In this document: positions 12,897 through 26,149 of the stretch, one piece after another
How positions within the stretch are numbered: the first letter of the stretch is position 1
How the letters are laid out: every line of letters starts with the position of its first letter
NCBI GenBank assembly: GCA_948474755.1
Contig: CAOLHI010004281.1
Coordinates: 61,945 to 125,944 of the forward strand
Length of the DNA stretch: 64,000 bases
Reading direction: 5' to 3'
Origin: Ctenosaura bakeri
Taxonomy: Eukaryota; Chordata; Lepidosauria; Squamata; Iguanidae
The notes under the pieces: generated by a model
Databases searched by the model: none
The model's input: the letters and a program-made list of their open reading frames with translations, nothing else
What the model was told of the DNA's origin: nothing
Position numbers and translations under genes: made by a program

Positions 12897-13581
12897 CTGC
12901 AAACAATTCACAAAAGAAAATGTTGGGTTGTTTTCTCCACAAACAGATCCACAGTAATACTAGTATAACATGCATCTGTTGCAATATTATTTAACATATT
13001 GTCTTATCATTAACAATTACATTTAAAAGTTCAAGAAAATGAAATCCCATCTAAACTCTCTACAAATTCACATCCTTTATTTGCATGCAATGTAGAAACA
13101 AAATAAGAAAAGGGAAGAATCCAAGAACATAAAGGGATTATCTGGAAGCTGACTGCTAATAAATAGTAACATATTATAAAATGTAGTCATATCTTACAAT
13201 GATGCTTTCTTTTCATAAACAAGTACAACCTCCTGTTGTTAATTTCAATAAAATATGCATGACGAAATTGATGAAATTAAAATAAATTAAAAGGAGACAA
13301 ACAAATCAGATGAAATGAGACATTACATGCAACAGAAGTTATAGTGTACCAGACTGATGCAGACTAAGGACACACTGTTGACTTGAGCTTCAAATCACAA
13401 AGCTCCTATGTAAAAAACTTTCTGATTCAATGTTCGGAATGGAATACTTTCCTACTTGAGCCTATGCTTCTGTGCCTCCTTCCTCTGATGCTGTCACAAC
13501 ACTGAAAGACACTGCTTCCATTTTTAACTAAGCTGACAACTGTAGTCAGGTTTCAGTTTCACACTTGATCCCCTAAACTAG

Positions 13582-13722
13582 TTTTTCCCCAAACTTGTTC
13601 CTCTCAAATATGATGGGCTACAATTCTCACCATCCTTGGCCACCATGACCAATGATTGTGGTCATGATTTTAGGAGATTTAGCCTACTATCTCTGGAGAA
13701 GACCAAGTTGGAGAAAGCTACC
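13582..13722 (+). repeat. Palindromic dispersed repeat (squamate short element)
   Basis: The two arms are imperfect inverted repeats: CTCTCAAATATGATGGGCTA near the left, and AGGAGATTTAGCCTACTATC with AGAAGACCAAGTTGGAGAAA near the right. This matches a common 'active-text-lost' short repeat of squamate genomes, probably a hAT-derived MITE. Confidence 0.6.
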
Positions 13723-14819
13723 TTAAAGCTGTAGTCAAAGACCTGTTTGGGGTCCAGAAATACTGCTAAATTACAATTACTTGAAAACTTGTCATCTTTC
13801 TATGGCCATCCCACAGAAGATTCTAGTGTTCTTGCTGGATGCTAAAGCACAGTTTAGCATTATATCTAAATGAGATCAGAACATTCCCTATTTACTGAAG
13901 AGTAGACTAGAATTATGAATGAATACCAAAGAAGCCAGAACACTACTTTGAGCTTTAAGATTATAACGATGACCCTTCTGTGAAGATGAACTAAGGATTT
14001 CTTCTGAAAAAAGAAACTTGGAAAATTCGGTTCTGACAAGACAAACTAAGGAATTTCTGAAAATAAAATCGAGAATTCCTATCAAATGAGTCATAGAGGC
14101 CTGGCAGAGTAATCCTATGGAGACTGAGAAGCGGGGGAGGAAGAGAGAGGGAGAGGAAGCATATTTAATGTGGCTGGTCACCATAAAACCCTACTTTTTT
14201 CCCCTGTGATTCCTGCTTTCCTGCATTATAAAATAGCCACTAGTGGCATGAACTAGTCTAAAACTACTGAAGTTTTTCTAGAATGCCAGCTAGAATTAAA
14301 TGGGATACATTATGATACATCATTTTAACTACTATGTTCATTCAGTTAAATAAGAACACTTTAATTATTACATCAATACAGTCTCATTATAGAGTCATAT
14401 CCATAACAAAAACTTTAAAAAACAAACAAACTCTAGAATCCTATTTAAAAAACTTTTTCTAAAACCCCTAAAATGAGAATTTAGCTACACAACTCTGAGG
14501 TAATGGGATATTAAAACAGAAGTATTATTCAAACTGAACACAGTTTAGTTAGAAACACAGGGCTTAACTGAGATTAAGGCCAGGACTGAATGGGATGGTT
14601 TCACCTGCATTACCACCTCCAAAATATATTTTTAAAATTGTTCTAGACGTTTTTGGACACCAGGCTCAGGGGAAGGGGAAAATTATTTTATATATCCAAT
14701 CGGAAATGTGTTAAACCTATCTTACTCAGTGTGCTTGAAATCAATAAAAATTAGGTAGCCATTATTTAAGACTAAATTAAATTCCTTGATTTCAATGGGA
14801 TAAAAGTGTGACTAACTTA

Positions 14820-15069
14820 GAGCTTTATCACAGAGGCAGACAAGTCACACTTACAGCAGGATTTATCACCTTGGCAGGGACTTATCACATTATCTTTCTC
14901 CTCTTCTGTTGTTCTTGCGGGAGATATTTGGAAAGCATTTCTTTTATTAATCCATTAATGACCTCCTCAGTAAAAGAAATGCCTTCCAAAGGGTCTCCCA
15001 CAGGGAGGACGGGGGACAACAGAAGAGGAACAAGGTAGTGTGATTTACCTGCTTCTTGTGATAAAGTCC
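14820..15069. mobile_element. Foldback MITE with long inverted arms
   Basis: The left outer arm GAGCTTTATCACAGAGGCAG pairs with the reverse complement of the right outer arm, which ends TTCTTGTGATAAAGTCC. Inner arms (about 14885-14955 and 14968-15045) pair again through CTCCTCTTCTGTTGTTCTTG versus its complement near 15015-15035, and through GGAAAGCATTTCTTTTA versus its complement near 14972-14988. The element is therefore almost entirely a hairpin of about 250 bp. It has no coding capacity and lies directly before a SINE. Confidence 0.75.
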
Positions 15070-15092
15070 TAAGCTCAAATCTCTGTTTATTT

Positions 15093-15302
15093 AGAGTCAG
15101 CATGGTGTAGTGGTTTGAACATTTGACTATGACCCTGGAGTCTGCAGCTCAATTCCCTGCTGAGTAACCTTAGGTGCATCACACAATCTCAGCCACAGAA
15201 AACTCTGTGACAGGTTCCCCTAAGGGTCACCGTAAGTCAGAAACAATATGAAGGCACACAACAACAACAACAACAACCACCACCACCACCACCACCACCA
15301 AT
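15093..15302 (+). mobile_element. Sauria-type SINE with (CAA)n(CCA)n tail
   Basis: This is a near full-length copy. The tRNA-derived head contains AGTCAGCATGGTGTAGTGGT, followed by CTGGAGTCTGCAGCTCAATT (B-box region), a central CTCAGCCACAGAAAAC part, and a Bov-B-like tail AGGGTCACCGTAAGTCAGAA. It ends in CAA and CCA triplet repeats. The tRNA-like head is not a functional tRNA gene. Confidence 0.92.
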
Positions 15303-18198
15303 AGTCTGATCATTTTTTAAATTGGCAGCCCTACAAAATTAGAGTGAAATAAAACATAAAATGAAATGAAACAAACTCATCTGACAAATAAACAATTAAA
15401 TAACTTACTCCAAAGTCACAGGTGCCAATCTGACAGAACTTTCTTTCTGTCTCTCACTACAGTTCTCAGCACTGTTTAGAAACTGACTCCAGAGGGTTTC
15501 TTAGCCCCTCAAAGCAGTTTTTTTCTTCCATGCATTGTGTGTTGAAGAAAGGAGGAGAGATCACCTTCCTTCCAGTTCTACTGCTGGAAGGAGTTCCATC
15601 AGAGGACAAATCTTTACCACAGAAATGTCATTTTTCATCTCTCATGTAAAGTCAGAGTTAAGATGCCATAAACAACTAACTTTCTCATGAATACGCTGGA
15701 TTTCATATTTCCTGGTGTTCATTTTGCTTTATCTTTTCATTACCTAAACTTCACATCATGAAATATTACAGAAAGCTGCAAAGTCTTTTTATATTTTTTT
15801 ATCAGTCTCCAATTTGAGATAGTTTCTTATTTTAAGTGACTGTTAGCAGTATAATCAATTCAAAGGACACTGAGGCAGATTAAGCAACAGAGCTTCTGTA
15901 AAGCAGACACATTCGTCTAATGACTTCACAGAACTTCAGTAAATAGGAGAACCAGAGTCTTTTGTTCTGGCATAATGCATTCTAAGAATTTACTATGGGA
16001 TTACAGTGGTCATTAGAAAAGAAAAAGACATGTTGAATGATGCCTCTTTAATAAGTAGTTAAACTGGTGGGAGGCAAATGAGGGAAAGTCAACAGAAGCT
16101 GTGAAGGAAAAAGACAAGTCTGGAAACATTCAGGATCTTTTTCATTTAGCCACCATTGTGTTTAACAATGGTGTAAGGAGAAGAAAGGAGCCTTGACCAC
16201 ATCATACTGGTTATACAATGACACCATACAAGTTCACCTCAGATGAGAAGACAATGAGTTTTTCCTATGGTGACTGGTGGTTTACATGCTAGTGCTGTCT
16301 TGAATCCACTGTGAGTTTAAATCTGAACATTAAAGGATCTATCCAAAGTGATGAACCCTATCAACAAAATGGCCCCAAATAGCTCCTGTAAAATTCAGAC
16401 TAAAGCCCAGTAACATGGAAGAAACAACTGCCACTAAATATGTCATGGGAACACATCTTCTGAATGCTAAAATAAATGTGTTTGTGAATGAACACTACTT
16501 TGCTGAATCCACTAATACTAAATCCACTTCATATTTGCCTCACAGTCTACTCATAATTCCAATTTATTACACCAAAGTCACTTCCTGGTTGTTTCATTTC
16601 AGAATATGTAGACCCATATCCAACTTACAGCTCCAACTAGAACAAACTCACTGAATCAAATGGACCATAGAAGAAACTCACTGAACAAACTCACTGAATC
16701 AAATGGACCACAGATGTATGTTGACTTGCCCATTTCCCACTATTTCAGGGGATCCACTCTAGCTGAAACTAGTAGTTGGATGTGGGCCATGGAAACAAGC
16801 AAATAGTGACTGAAAACTGTTTGGTAGCAATGATGGATCCTGTTTCCTTTCCCTCTTCTCTAAGACAGCAAAAAGTTATTTGATAGCTCTCTAGCAGGAA
16901 GAATCCAAACAAGCTGAAGAAGTATGCGTTTCTTCTTTCATTTTACTCTAAGCAAGCCTGAAGTTATTAATCATCATACATTTTTCAAACATTGAAGAAT
17001 ACCCTGTGATTTGAAATCCATTTAAGCAAAAAGAGAACAACAGGTTGCAAGGCAGTCACACAAGAAACTGAACATTATTTCTCTTGTTTGAATAGCATTC
17101 AGCAAGAAATATCCAAGTCACTTTTACAGAATTGCCATTATTTTGTTGACACTAGACAGACACAGCTGGATGTCAATATGAATTTTAGCTTATTAGGAAA
17201 TTCACAGCATGAACTAAAGTTAGAGAACAAATCATATCAAACTTGGATCATAAAAAATGACATTAAAAAACCTTTCAAAAAACTGAGAAATTAAATTTGA
17301 AGCACCTTCATAGATTCCTGAAAATCTGTTTTTATAATGATCCAATCATAAAAACACAGATATCAACCTGATTTTCATGACTCTATTGTGGATCTACATA
17401 CAGTAGAACCATTGAAGAAATGAGGGTTACATAAATGTTGAAATATCATTCAGCAATTGATTCAAAAGATCTGTTTTAACTGGGACTGGAAACTGGACTT
17501 AGACCTATGTGTTTTAACTGGGATCCAATCATTATTTATTGACTGGGATTCAAGTACTATTAACTTTCTGTTGAAGCTATATGCATAGCCCTTTCCCCAT
17601 TGTAGATGTCTATGTTTTCTAAATCCTAACATTCTATTACTGTTTTGTTTTGTAAGCCATTTTGCAAATGTTATTTTACCTTGAAAAACAGAACATGAAT
17701 ACAAAACAAAATTAAATTAGAATACAGCAAAATGTATCTTTGAGTCCACACTGCCAATTTCCAACTTACTTTCTCAAAATATAAACATCTGCAAAATGTT
17801 ATAGTGGTCAGTACATATTCTTCAACATCAAACAGAATTTTCCAGTAAAGATAGAGCTTGTAATCTGCCAGATCATTATGTTTTCTTACTTGACTATGGT
17901 TGAGATGCTGTTTCCAAGCAAACAGAAAATTAATCAATTTTGCACGTGCCTGCTGGAGTTTTCCATAATAATGAGTATAAGAGCAAGGATGTGATCAGTC
18001 AAGATGTTATGTTGCTTTGATGTGACTTCTTTGCATGTTTTGATACTAAAGCAACAACTAAGCCCTAAAATCTACAGTCATACCAGCGAACTAGATAACA
18101 CATAGATCATGCAAGTATTCGTAACTGTTGGTTATATCTAGTCTCTCTACCTTTAGTAGTGGTTTGTCTTCTTCTGCTCAAAGAACCTTTAGTGAGCT

Positions 18199-18224
18199 CT
18201 GTGTGTGTGTGTGTGTGTGTGTGT
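18199..18224 (+). repeat. (TG)n microsatellite
   Basis: Thirteen TG/GT units. Confidence 0.95.
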
Positions 18225-18763
18225 AACACTGTGAGGAATTTTTAGTAATTCAGCTTCTCAGCTGTCTGTACATATTTGTTATGATAGAATTACACATAAA
18301 TGTAGTAGCTTCCTTTAAAACCCATGTTTCAGAGCTTCATTGTACTCTGTTAGGGTTACTCAATAAAGAGGCATTAAGCCTAGAGATTCAGTTACAGAGA
18401 GATACAGCCAAAGTGATTATGCTAGTCCTGAGGCTGTTAAGAAACTCTTAAGAGCAAGAATTCTTCTCCTTTCTCAGTCTCAGGGGGAAAGACGAGAAGG
18501 GAACTACACTCCTCCTGGAAATATGAGTATTATCACAAAGATTCTAGAAAGCCAATCCTGCCAAGAAATATTAGCCCCCACGTGGGAGGGATTCCCTCTG
18601 TCTTCGTCTTGAGAAGAAGAAATGCTGGCAACGTATTACTGAAGAGCACGGAGACTTACATGGGGCTAAGAGAACTATGTAACATTCAGCATTTGAGGCT
18701 GTTCCAGAGTTTTGGTTGAAGGAATGTCAGAATACTTCTTCTTTTCCATTTTTATATCCTTTT

Positions 18764-19063
18764 TCAGTTATTTGTCACCAGTAAAGCTATGATTTGTACT
18801 CTCAAGTGAGTTAGACTTACTTCTGTGTGTCTTTGGAACCTACATTCAACAGGCCCTGAATGGACCATGCCTTCCACATCAATACAGAACCCAGATTCCA
18901 CCTGCACATCATACTGCTCTAAGTATTTTACATTTCCAGTCAAGCAACCACCAACTAGTTTACTATATTCTTTAAAGCAATGGCTTACTTCTGCACCATG
19001 GTTCTTTAACTGATATACTCTGATAGGAACTCTGGAATTGATTCTATTTCTTGTCATAATCAC
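18764..19063 (-). other. Unexplained 99-codon open frame
   Basis: The frame is open for 99 codons inside an intron, on the same strand as LVRN. Its composition is protein-like (it includes PIRVYQLKNHGAEVSH and EGMVHSGPVECRFQRH). I do not recognise the product. It lacks an obvious promoter, and no clear paired splice sites frame it. It may be a decayed retrocopy or transposon piece, or chance. Confidence 0.2.
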
Positions 19064-19759
19064 TGGGCTCTTTTCTTACTCATGCCTGCATCAGCCATTC
19101 CAAAGGTTCTAAAGAATTTTAAGGAAATCTGTAAAAAGCTCTGTCCTATCTTGTAAGCATACACTCTAATATGAATTGTCCACCTGTTTAGCTTGGGTGG
19201 TAGAAGCACCTGCAAGAAGCAAAAAAAATGAACAGATTGCAGAGCATATTACCTTTAAGAAAGTTGTACATATGAATGGTTATCAAAATAATCTCCTAGA
19301 CAGAAGACAGCATTTGCAATGGTAGTTGCACAGTATGTGGTACCCTAGATGTGCCTACTGTTTGCCTATCCACCAAGGAGGTGTATGTCATCTCAGTGGA
19401 GCATACCTGTATATCATGCCCCTCATTAAATAAAGTGTTTACATGCTGCTTCTGAAATAGATGGTGATGTCACAAGAACTCTACTAATATTTCATTGGAG
19501 GAAAAGACACTGCTTCTGCTGGAATAGTTAAAAGACCGCTCTATGATTTATCTGAGAAAACGCAGAGAAATCTATCTGACAGAGAATGAGAAAATGCAGC
19601 TCAGCCTCCTAGTACAGTTTACAGTACTGAACAATTCTTCTCTGGGATGAATGTTGACATGCTAAAGATAGAATAAATCTTTGAGAAAATGATCAGAAGG
19701 GGAGGCTTCATGAATACAATCTGACAGTGTGCCTGGAGGAAACAAGTCTATATTTTATA

Positions 19760-19945
19760 TTTATCTATCATGCTCATAAAAGATGTGCTCTCTTGGCAAA
19801 GTATAGTTATTAAGGGCACAAACTATGGGTTCAGCAAAACTCATTGAACAGCCTTAGCCAAACCACTGTAGCCTCATTTCCAACAGTAATGTGAAGATGC
19901 TTATGTTGGCCTACTTGACTGCGCTGTCGAAAGGACACTTAAGAG
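19760..19945 (+). mobile_element. Decayed Sauria-type SINE
   Basis: The order of short matches (CCTTAGCCAAACCACTGTAG, AGCCTCATTTCC, GAAGATGCTTATGT) follows the middle and 3' half of the tRNA-SINE family. Divergence is high. Confidence 0.35.
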
Positions 19946-20989
19946 TATCCATGGAATTCTTTACATAGTTAGCAAAAGCACAGTACAACGATACCTAACA
20001 AAGCCTCTGACAAAGCAACTCATTTTTACAGTTTTTTAATTCCCCATCTAGCACGTCCTTGTCCTGTCTAGCTAGAAATTTTTTAGCAGCATCACCACTG
20101 AGAAGATGGTGAAAGAGGACTGAAAAACAAACTTTGGGTGTTGGGTTGCAGCATAGCTGTTGTGAACATTAAAAAGAAAGCAGCATGACTGTTGTGAACA
20201 ATGAAATGAAAGCTTGAACTGGAAAGAATAGAATTCTATACTAGCCAATCCTATTGTGACTGTATGTGCCTGCATGCAACAGGCAAGGCACATAGTAGCT
20301 GCCTCCAGAATCCCACAGTGTTCATGCATGAACAGCAAAACGAAGAGAAAAAGGGAAAGCAGATGAGCCTACTTCACTAGCTACCTTCAGCATGTTAATG
20401 AAGCATACATCTGTAAGTCTGGTCACCAAAATAAAAAATCATAAGAAAACTGGAAGCTGCTGAAAGAAAAAGTCATCCCCGGGTGCACTTTGGAAGAAGT
20501 TTTGAAGCAGTCTCCTGGATATTTCATTTCATATGTGCATATTCAGCTTTGAATAAGAAGTTTGTTGAAATATGCTTTTTGTGTGTGCACAGTGTAGGAA
20601 TCTATCCCCACTCTGCTCATCTTATTTCTGCCTCTGGAACCAAATTTTCTATTAAAGCAGAGGATCATATCTACTTTGTTTGCACCTGTAGAAATATTAT
20701 GACATGTGAAAGCCAGTCTATATACTAAGGTTTTGCTCACATAACACATGGGCTCAGTCTTGGTTTTGTTGAAGCCAAGGATTATGAAGTGATTTCTTAT
20801 GGCACTATGCATCTCAACTGTTAAGAACAGAAGAAACCATGTATGTATGAATGAATGAATGAATGTGAGGCAGAAGGCTTTACACAGAAATCAGTTTCCA
20901 ATATTGGAATCATTTCTGCACCAAGTTAAAACTAATCTCTAATGATTTCATTAAGGTTGCACACTTTAAGATTATATTATTCAAAATTG

Positions 20990-21165
20990 TTTAAACCAGT
21001 TATAAATTGTCCATTTAAACTGGGAAACTATATATACATTTTAATCTTCCTAAATTTTTGTAATTATTGATTGTTTTAAATTTATTTTCTTGTAAGCCAC
21101 CCTGAGATCTTCAGATGAATGGTGGGATATAAATATTTTAACAAACAAGTAAATAAGTTTCTCAA
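20990..21165 (+). repeat. L2-type LINE 3' end
   Basis: A T-rich 3' untranslated segment is followed by TGTAAGCCACCCTGAGATCT and GGTGGGATATAAATA, the standard terminus of squamate L2-clade elements. Confidence 0.75.
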
Positions 21166-21433
21166 AGTTTTTGAAACCAACATAGACATTTAGAAAACAA
21201 AACTGAAAGCTGCAAAATATCAGTTATCAAAGGAGGTTTGCCATTTTTAGCTTTTTATATTAAATATGCATCTCAAACATTATCTTTAATGGACAATATA
21301 ATTGTTTTTAACTGGATAACTAAGTATAAACTAACAAAGTTATACATGATGGTTAATAGACTAACTTTACACTCACTTATCTGCCACTAACAATAAAATG
21401 GCTAGGTATAAAGCCAATGCAGAAAAGAAGATA

Positions 21434-21888
21434 CAGGTTGAGCCTCCTTTATATGAAGTGCTTGGGACCAGAAGTGTTTGGACCTCACATCTTGTTCAGC
21501 CGTTACTTCTGTTGTTTATGAGACTGAGGATCTGTGAAATGACAGAAATCCAAGCATAGTGCTCAGGTGTGAATCCACATTTCCCACTATTTCACAGATC
21601 CTCAATCTCATTCTCTCTTTGCCACCAGCTGCCTGCTTCCATTTTCAAGGCAGCACCCGCAACGCTCCTCAGAGCTGATAGATGAACCACCAGGAGTGCC
21701 ACAGCTACTGTCTAAAAGGCAGAAGTGGGCAGTTAGCACGAAAAAGAGAGACGGAAGATCTGAGACACTAACAAGCAGAAGCATTGCTGTTACTGCCTTG
21801 AAGGCAAAAATGGGCTGCTGGCAACAATTTTTGTTTGTTTTTGGATGTTTTCAGATTTCAGATTTCCAGATAAGGGAGGCTCAACCTA
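21434..21888. mobile_element. Tigger/pogo-like MITE
   Basis: The left terminus CAGGTTGAGCCTCCTTTAT and the right terminus ATAAGGGAGGCTCAACCTA are inverted repeats flanked by the TA target duplication expected of Tc1/mariner-superfamily elements. The adjacent sub-terminal text (GCTTGGGACCAGAAGTGTTT and repeated CAGATTT) matches the Tigger style of termini. The centre is a GC-richer filler with a 91-codon chance frame. Confidence 0.82.
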
Positions 21889-23209
21889 TAATATGGTTAC
21901 TTCATGCATCCCTACTCATTATTTTGCCCACTGAAATTAAGGAGAAAGAAATAGGTGAAGCAGAGAAATAACTTATGCCTTGTAGCCCACAATAGCTTTC
22001 TTGGCAAGAGCTCTACAGGTGCACCTTGGAAGAATACCAGAGGACTTTGGGAAGCTATATGAAAAAGTACATTTCTGCACTTTAAAGCCCACTATTCAAG
22101 CAGGACATAGTATCTGTGAAGTTGAGCATGACCTGACCCATATAAGAACGCATGTCTGTACTTTCTCTTTCTTCCAGTTTCTTCAAAATCTGCTCATTCT
22201 AGAGTCTTCCTAGAATGAGCACACCCTCAGAAGGAGATGGAACACAGACACCATTCTGCCCTGTTGCAACTCTTATTCTAGTGTAGGAAGCTTGTATGTG
22301 CCTTAGGATATTAGAGGTCAATGCTTTTCTACAGTTTTATAAGAGTGTGTCAAAGTAAATCAGATTTATCAGGAAATAAATATAAATAAACATGCCCTTC
22401 TTTCAAGGATATTATACTCAAAAATATCCCCTCCCAGCCCACACTCTGGATTTTAAAATGAAGCACAACCTTCTTAGTTGTCTAGACAAAATGTTGCCAG
22501 GACTTCATTTATTTCAGCACTTTCATTTAAGCCCCTCCAGTAGGACCTCTCTTATGTGTTCTGACACCACTGACAAGGACAAAAGCACAATATATATTTT
22601 TCATTAAGCAGCCTTATGAGAATATCTTCAAGGATGGGCAAACACAGAAGGTTGATGAAATTATTTGCACAGATGGGCCATCACTGAAGTTCAAGTGCAA
22701 TGCTGAATAAGAATAATACTTAAATACTTATCATGACTTCCACTCCTTCATTAACTTATCTTAGACATTAAACTAGCTCAATTTACTAAAATAGCCCTCC
22801 AAATAAATTAACACATAACAAGAATGCCAATTGTGATGGAATCATCTCAGTAAAGTATGTTTTGACTATGCTCACAGAGAGAAAACTGTATTTGAAACAA
22901 TAGGAGGGTGCTTTACACAGGCAAAGAATAAAAGGAACTGTGAATTTTATGTTACAGGGAAGGCTAGGAAACCTTATACATTCCTATGAGGATAGAAAAT
23001 GTGACATTAATGTCTACAAAGAAACAGCATAAGCAGACTTAGAAACTTATCATTTCAGTGTCAATAGCTGAAGGCAACTAATGCATGGACATTAGTTGCA
23101 GACTGAGGCAGAACCCATGAGGTTGCTTTCTAATTGTGATGATTTAAACCGCATTGATACCATCCCTTCTTTGGAGGGGATTAGTTTGCAGAGTTAAAAA
23201 TCACTGCTG

Positions 23210-23870
23210 TAAGATCTGGCTAATCTTTGGGGAGATGCTTTAATAAACAACTAATCATGTGGAGCTGCTCCTTTATGTAGATAAAAATGATTTGATTTGC
23301 ACACACTATTGGTGATAACTTGGTTTGTATTAGGGCGGCTGTGCCAATTAATGCTGGATTGGATAGAGATGCTGGGGCAATGCATGCTGAGGACAGTATA
23401 TAGGCTAGGGAGGATTGGCAGGCCCCAGTACCAGCTCAGTAGGGACATGTATAAATGTATTCACCAAGTGGGTGGGCTTATATTCCACAGCTGGGTATTG
23501 TTCATGGTAAGCCATAACTTTTTAGAGAGGACGGAGTTTAGCTTTACACTGAAAACTTTAATTTTTTGCCTTGGGAACCTACACTGTGGACTTCTTGTCA
23601 ATAGAGTAAGTGAAACTGGGTCTGACCATCTCATTTCTGTGATGGGGTGCAGGTGCTCAGATGGCATTCTCCTTTGATGCGATTCCTAAGACATTTCCAG
23701 AAGGCAGAAGAATCTTACCCACATGCCTCCCATTGACAGCCCACTTCATGGGAAAATTGAGTTGGTTCCTTGCACCATATTGGAAAACTCCTATAGGAAC
23801 ACTAACTAGCACTACTTGGGACCCTCAAATCCCTGCAGGGGGAACAGGAGATGAGTAACAAGGACATCTT
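23210..23870 (-). mobile_element. Possible LTR or other repeat, unresolved
   Basis: The block is slightly GC-richer than its surroundings. On the minus strand it has a TATA-like CCTATATACTG (about 23393-23404) followed downstream by an ATTAAA/AATAAA-like signal (about 23238-23245). That arrangement fits an LTR. Chance open frames of up to 126 codons cross it on the plus strand. No terminal repeats or target duplication were confirmed. Confidence 0.25.
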
Positions 23871-26149
23871 GAAGGGACAGCAAGAACTCACTAAGAACTC
23901 ACTAAACCTCATTTATTCACTATATCCTGCACAAACATCTAGTTTAGGGATACAATAAATCCTAGGTCTCAGCTCCATAGATTTGAAGATAACATGACCT
24001 CCTAGAACATATGCAACAGATTCGTTTTCTACCAATGCACATGTAGACTAACAAATCCTGTTATTCCAAAAACAGTTTCATGTTCTTCCACATATGCAGA
24101 CACTCTTCATTGCACTTCAGTTAAGAGAACTTATTGCCAAATTTTATGATAAAAAAAATCATTTTGAAAGTTACCACAGATGTAAAAACAACAGTTGTTA
24201 AAGTCTGAAATGCTAGTATGACATCCTGTTTCTAAAGGATACACTGAAACTGTATCAAGGAAAAAAAAAATTCAAATGGAAATACTATTTCCTAGTTCCA
24301 GGGTATCTGTTTCACTCTGCTGCTGAACCCTAAGTGATGCTCCCTGAGAGCTTTGCATCATGAAGTTTCTGCACAAGTGTAGCCATGAGGAGCACAAAGT
24401 AGAAATGACAAGTACATTTAGTCCCAAGACATTTGAGCACAAGAATATTAATGTTTCTTTCCAAAGTGAGTAAAGGAACGGAGAATCAAGAGAATATCCC
24501 AAAATACCTATAATGGATGGTTTTATTCAGAATTTTAAATGGGACTTTTAACAGTGACATTCTTGACAGACACTATATTTTAAAACTGTAGGAGAAATAT
24601 GTCTTATAGAGGTTTTTATCCCTATGGAAAAAAAATGCAATTAGAAGACAGTTAAGGATAGGAAGTAAAAACAGCAACAGAAATCTAGGCTGCTTTTTGA
24701 GATATAAATCAAATAGCTTTGCAATTTAAAAAAAAAAAAGGTCAAAATTTCTGCTGTACCAAGGAGCTTAATTTAAGTATAAACAAATCCACTGTGGCAA
24801 GGATGGGCAACAGTGGTTGGTGCAGGAATCTCTTTTCTGTCCCCTGGGCCTGCACAGTCCCCTGCAAAAAACTTGAAAATCAGGAGTGGTCAGAATTCCA
24901 CTTCTGGTTTTAAAAATGGATTTTTTTAAAAAATAGCCAGGAGAGAAACCTTCAACACAGTTAAAATGGTGGAGACTTCCCAGACAGATAATTTATTCCT
25001 TTCACTGGACAGCAAAAATGGCATTCTGTAGGAGACAAAGGTTGCAAAAACAGCACCAGTGTATCCTGCATGCTGTCCCAGAACCACACTTTGCCCACCC
25101 CAGTGCTATGATATGAAGATAGTTTATGCTATTCTACTAGCTGGGAGGATGAATCAATTCAGAAAACTCTGAGCAGTACTGAAGCTTCTACAAGGAAAGG
25201 CAAAGTGGGTGAGGGAAAACGTCATTCAGAGCTTCAGAGAAAGGGCAACGCCAGTTAAGGGTGAAATATAAAGGCTAAGCAGAAAAATAAAAATGGAGCA
25301 ACAACAGTCAGAGAAAAGGGGTCAGAAGACACTACGGTGCCAGCACAGCTAAGCTATTTGAGGTGACTCACAGCAATGAGGCACATCATACAGAGCACCA
25401 TCCTAATCCTAGGCAAGATCATCAGACTGAAACTGAGAATGGTAGAACAGTACTAAAACAGAATTTAACTGGAGTGTAGATCCATAGCAGTATCCTTTCT
25501 CTACCGTTGACAGTCCTACTTTTGACAGCCCCAGAGGGAAGGGAAGAAACTCCTTAAAATAGCACAGGAGTGTAGCGTGCAGGGGGAAAGAGGTTTGAGC
25601 CCAGTGGACCAGGCGTGGGTGTGCCCTGAGTCTGCCCTGAATATGATCCCTCTGTTTCTCAAAACAGCATTAAGATACACATTTTCAATTTTAAATAAAT
25701 AAATATTTTTAAATTGCTTGAGGTGGACTAATATTATTAACAACACTATTTTACTGATTGATTCTTATTAACACGGAGAAATAGACTGAACCTTTTTCTG
25801 TTTTTCCATCAAGTTTTTCCATCTTTTGAAGAGCAAACACCACAAGGAAATACATAATGGGAAGATTCTTCAAATGACACAAGGAATAACAGCCACCTAC
25901 AACCTCTAATTTAAATTTTGCATTTTTGCATCTCATTTAATTTATAAAACATCTTCTCTCACTTCTTTTGTGCAGAATTTTCTAACTTATATCGGTTTAA
26001 TGAACTTCTGACACAGTACCAAGTTTTAAAAATTGTTTCTTGTTCTGGAACTACAGTGAGCTTGCTACATTTGTACATTCACAGATTCACAAATTTAACC
26101 TTACAAAAATTGAAAAGTGCAAAAAATACTGTATTAAAAAAATTAAATT

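Noticed and set aside
15093..15170. tRNA-like A and B boxes (also in the other SINE copies)
   Set aside because: They are SINE heads; they lack a complete cloverleaf and continue into the SINE body.
23297..23677. 126-codon plus-strand frame as a gene
   Set aside because: No recognisable domain, no splice context, and it overlaps a possible LTR.
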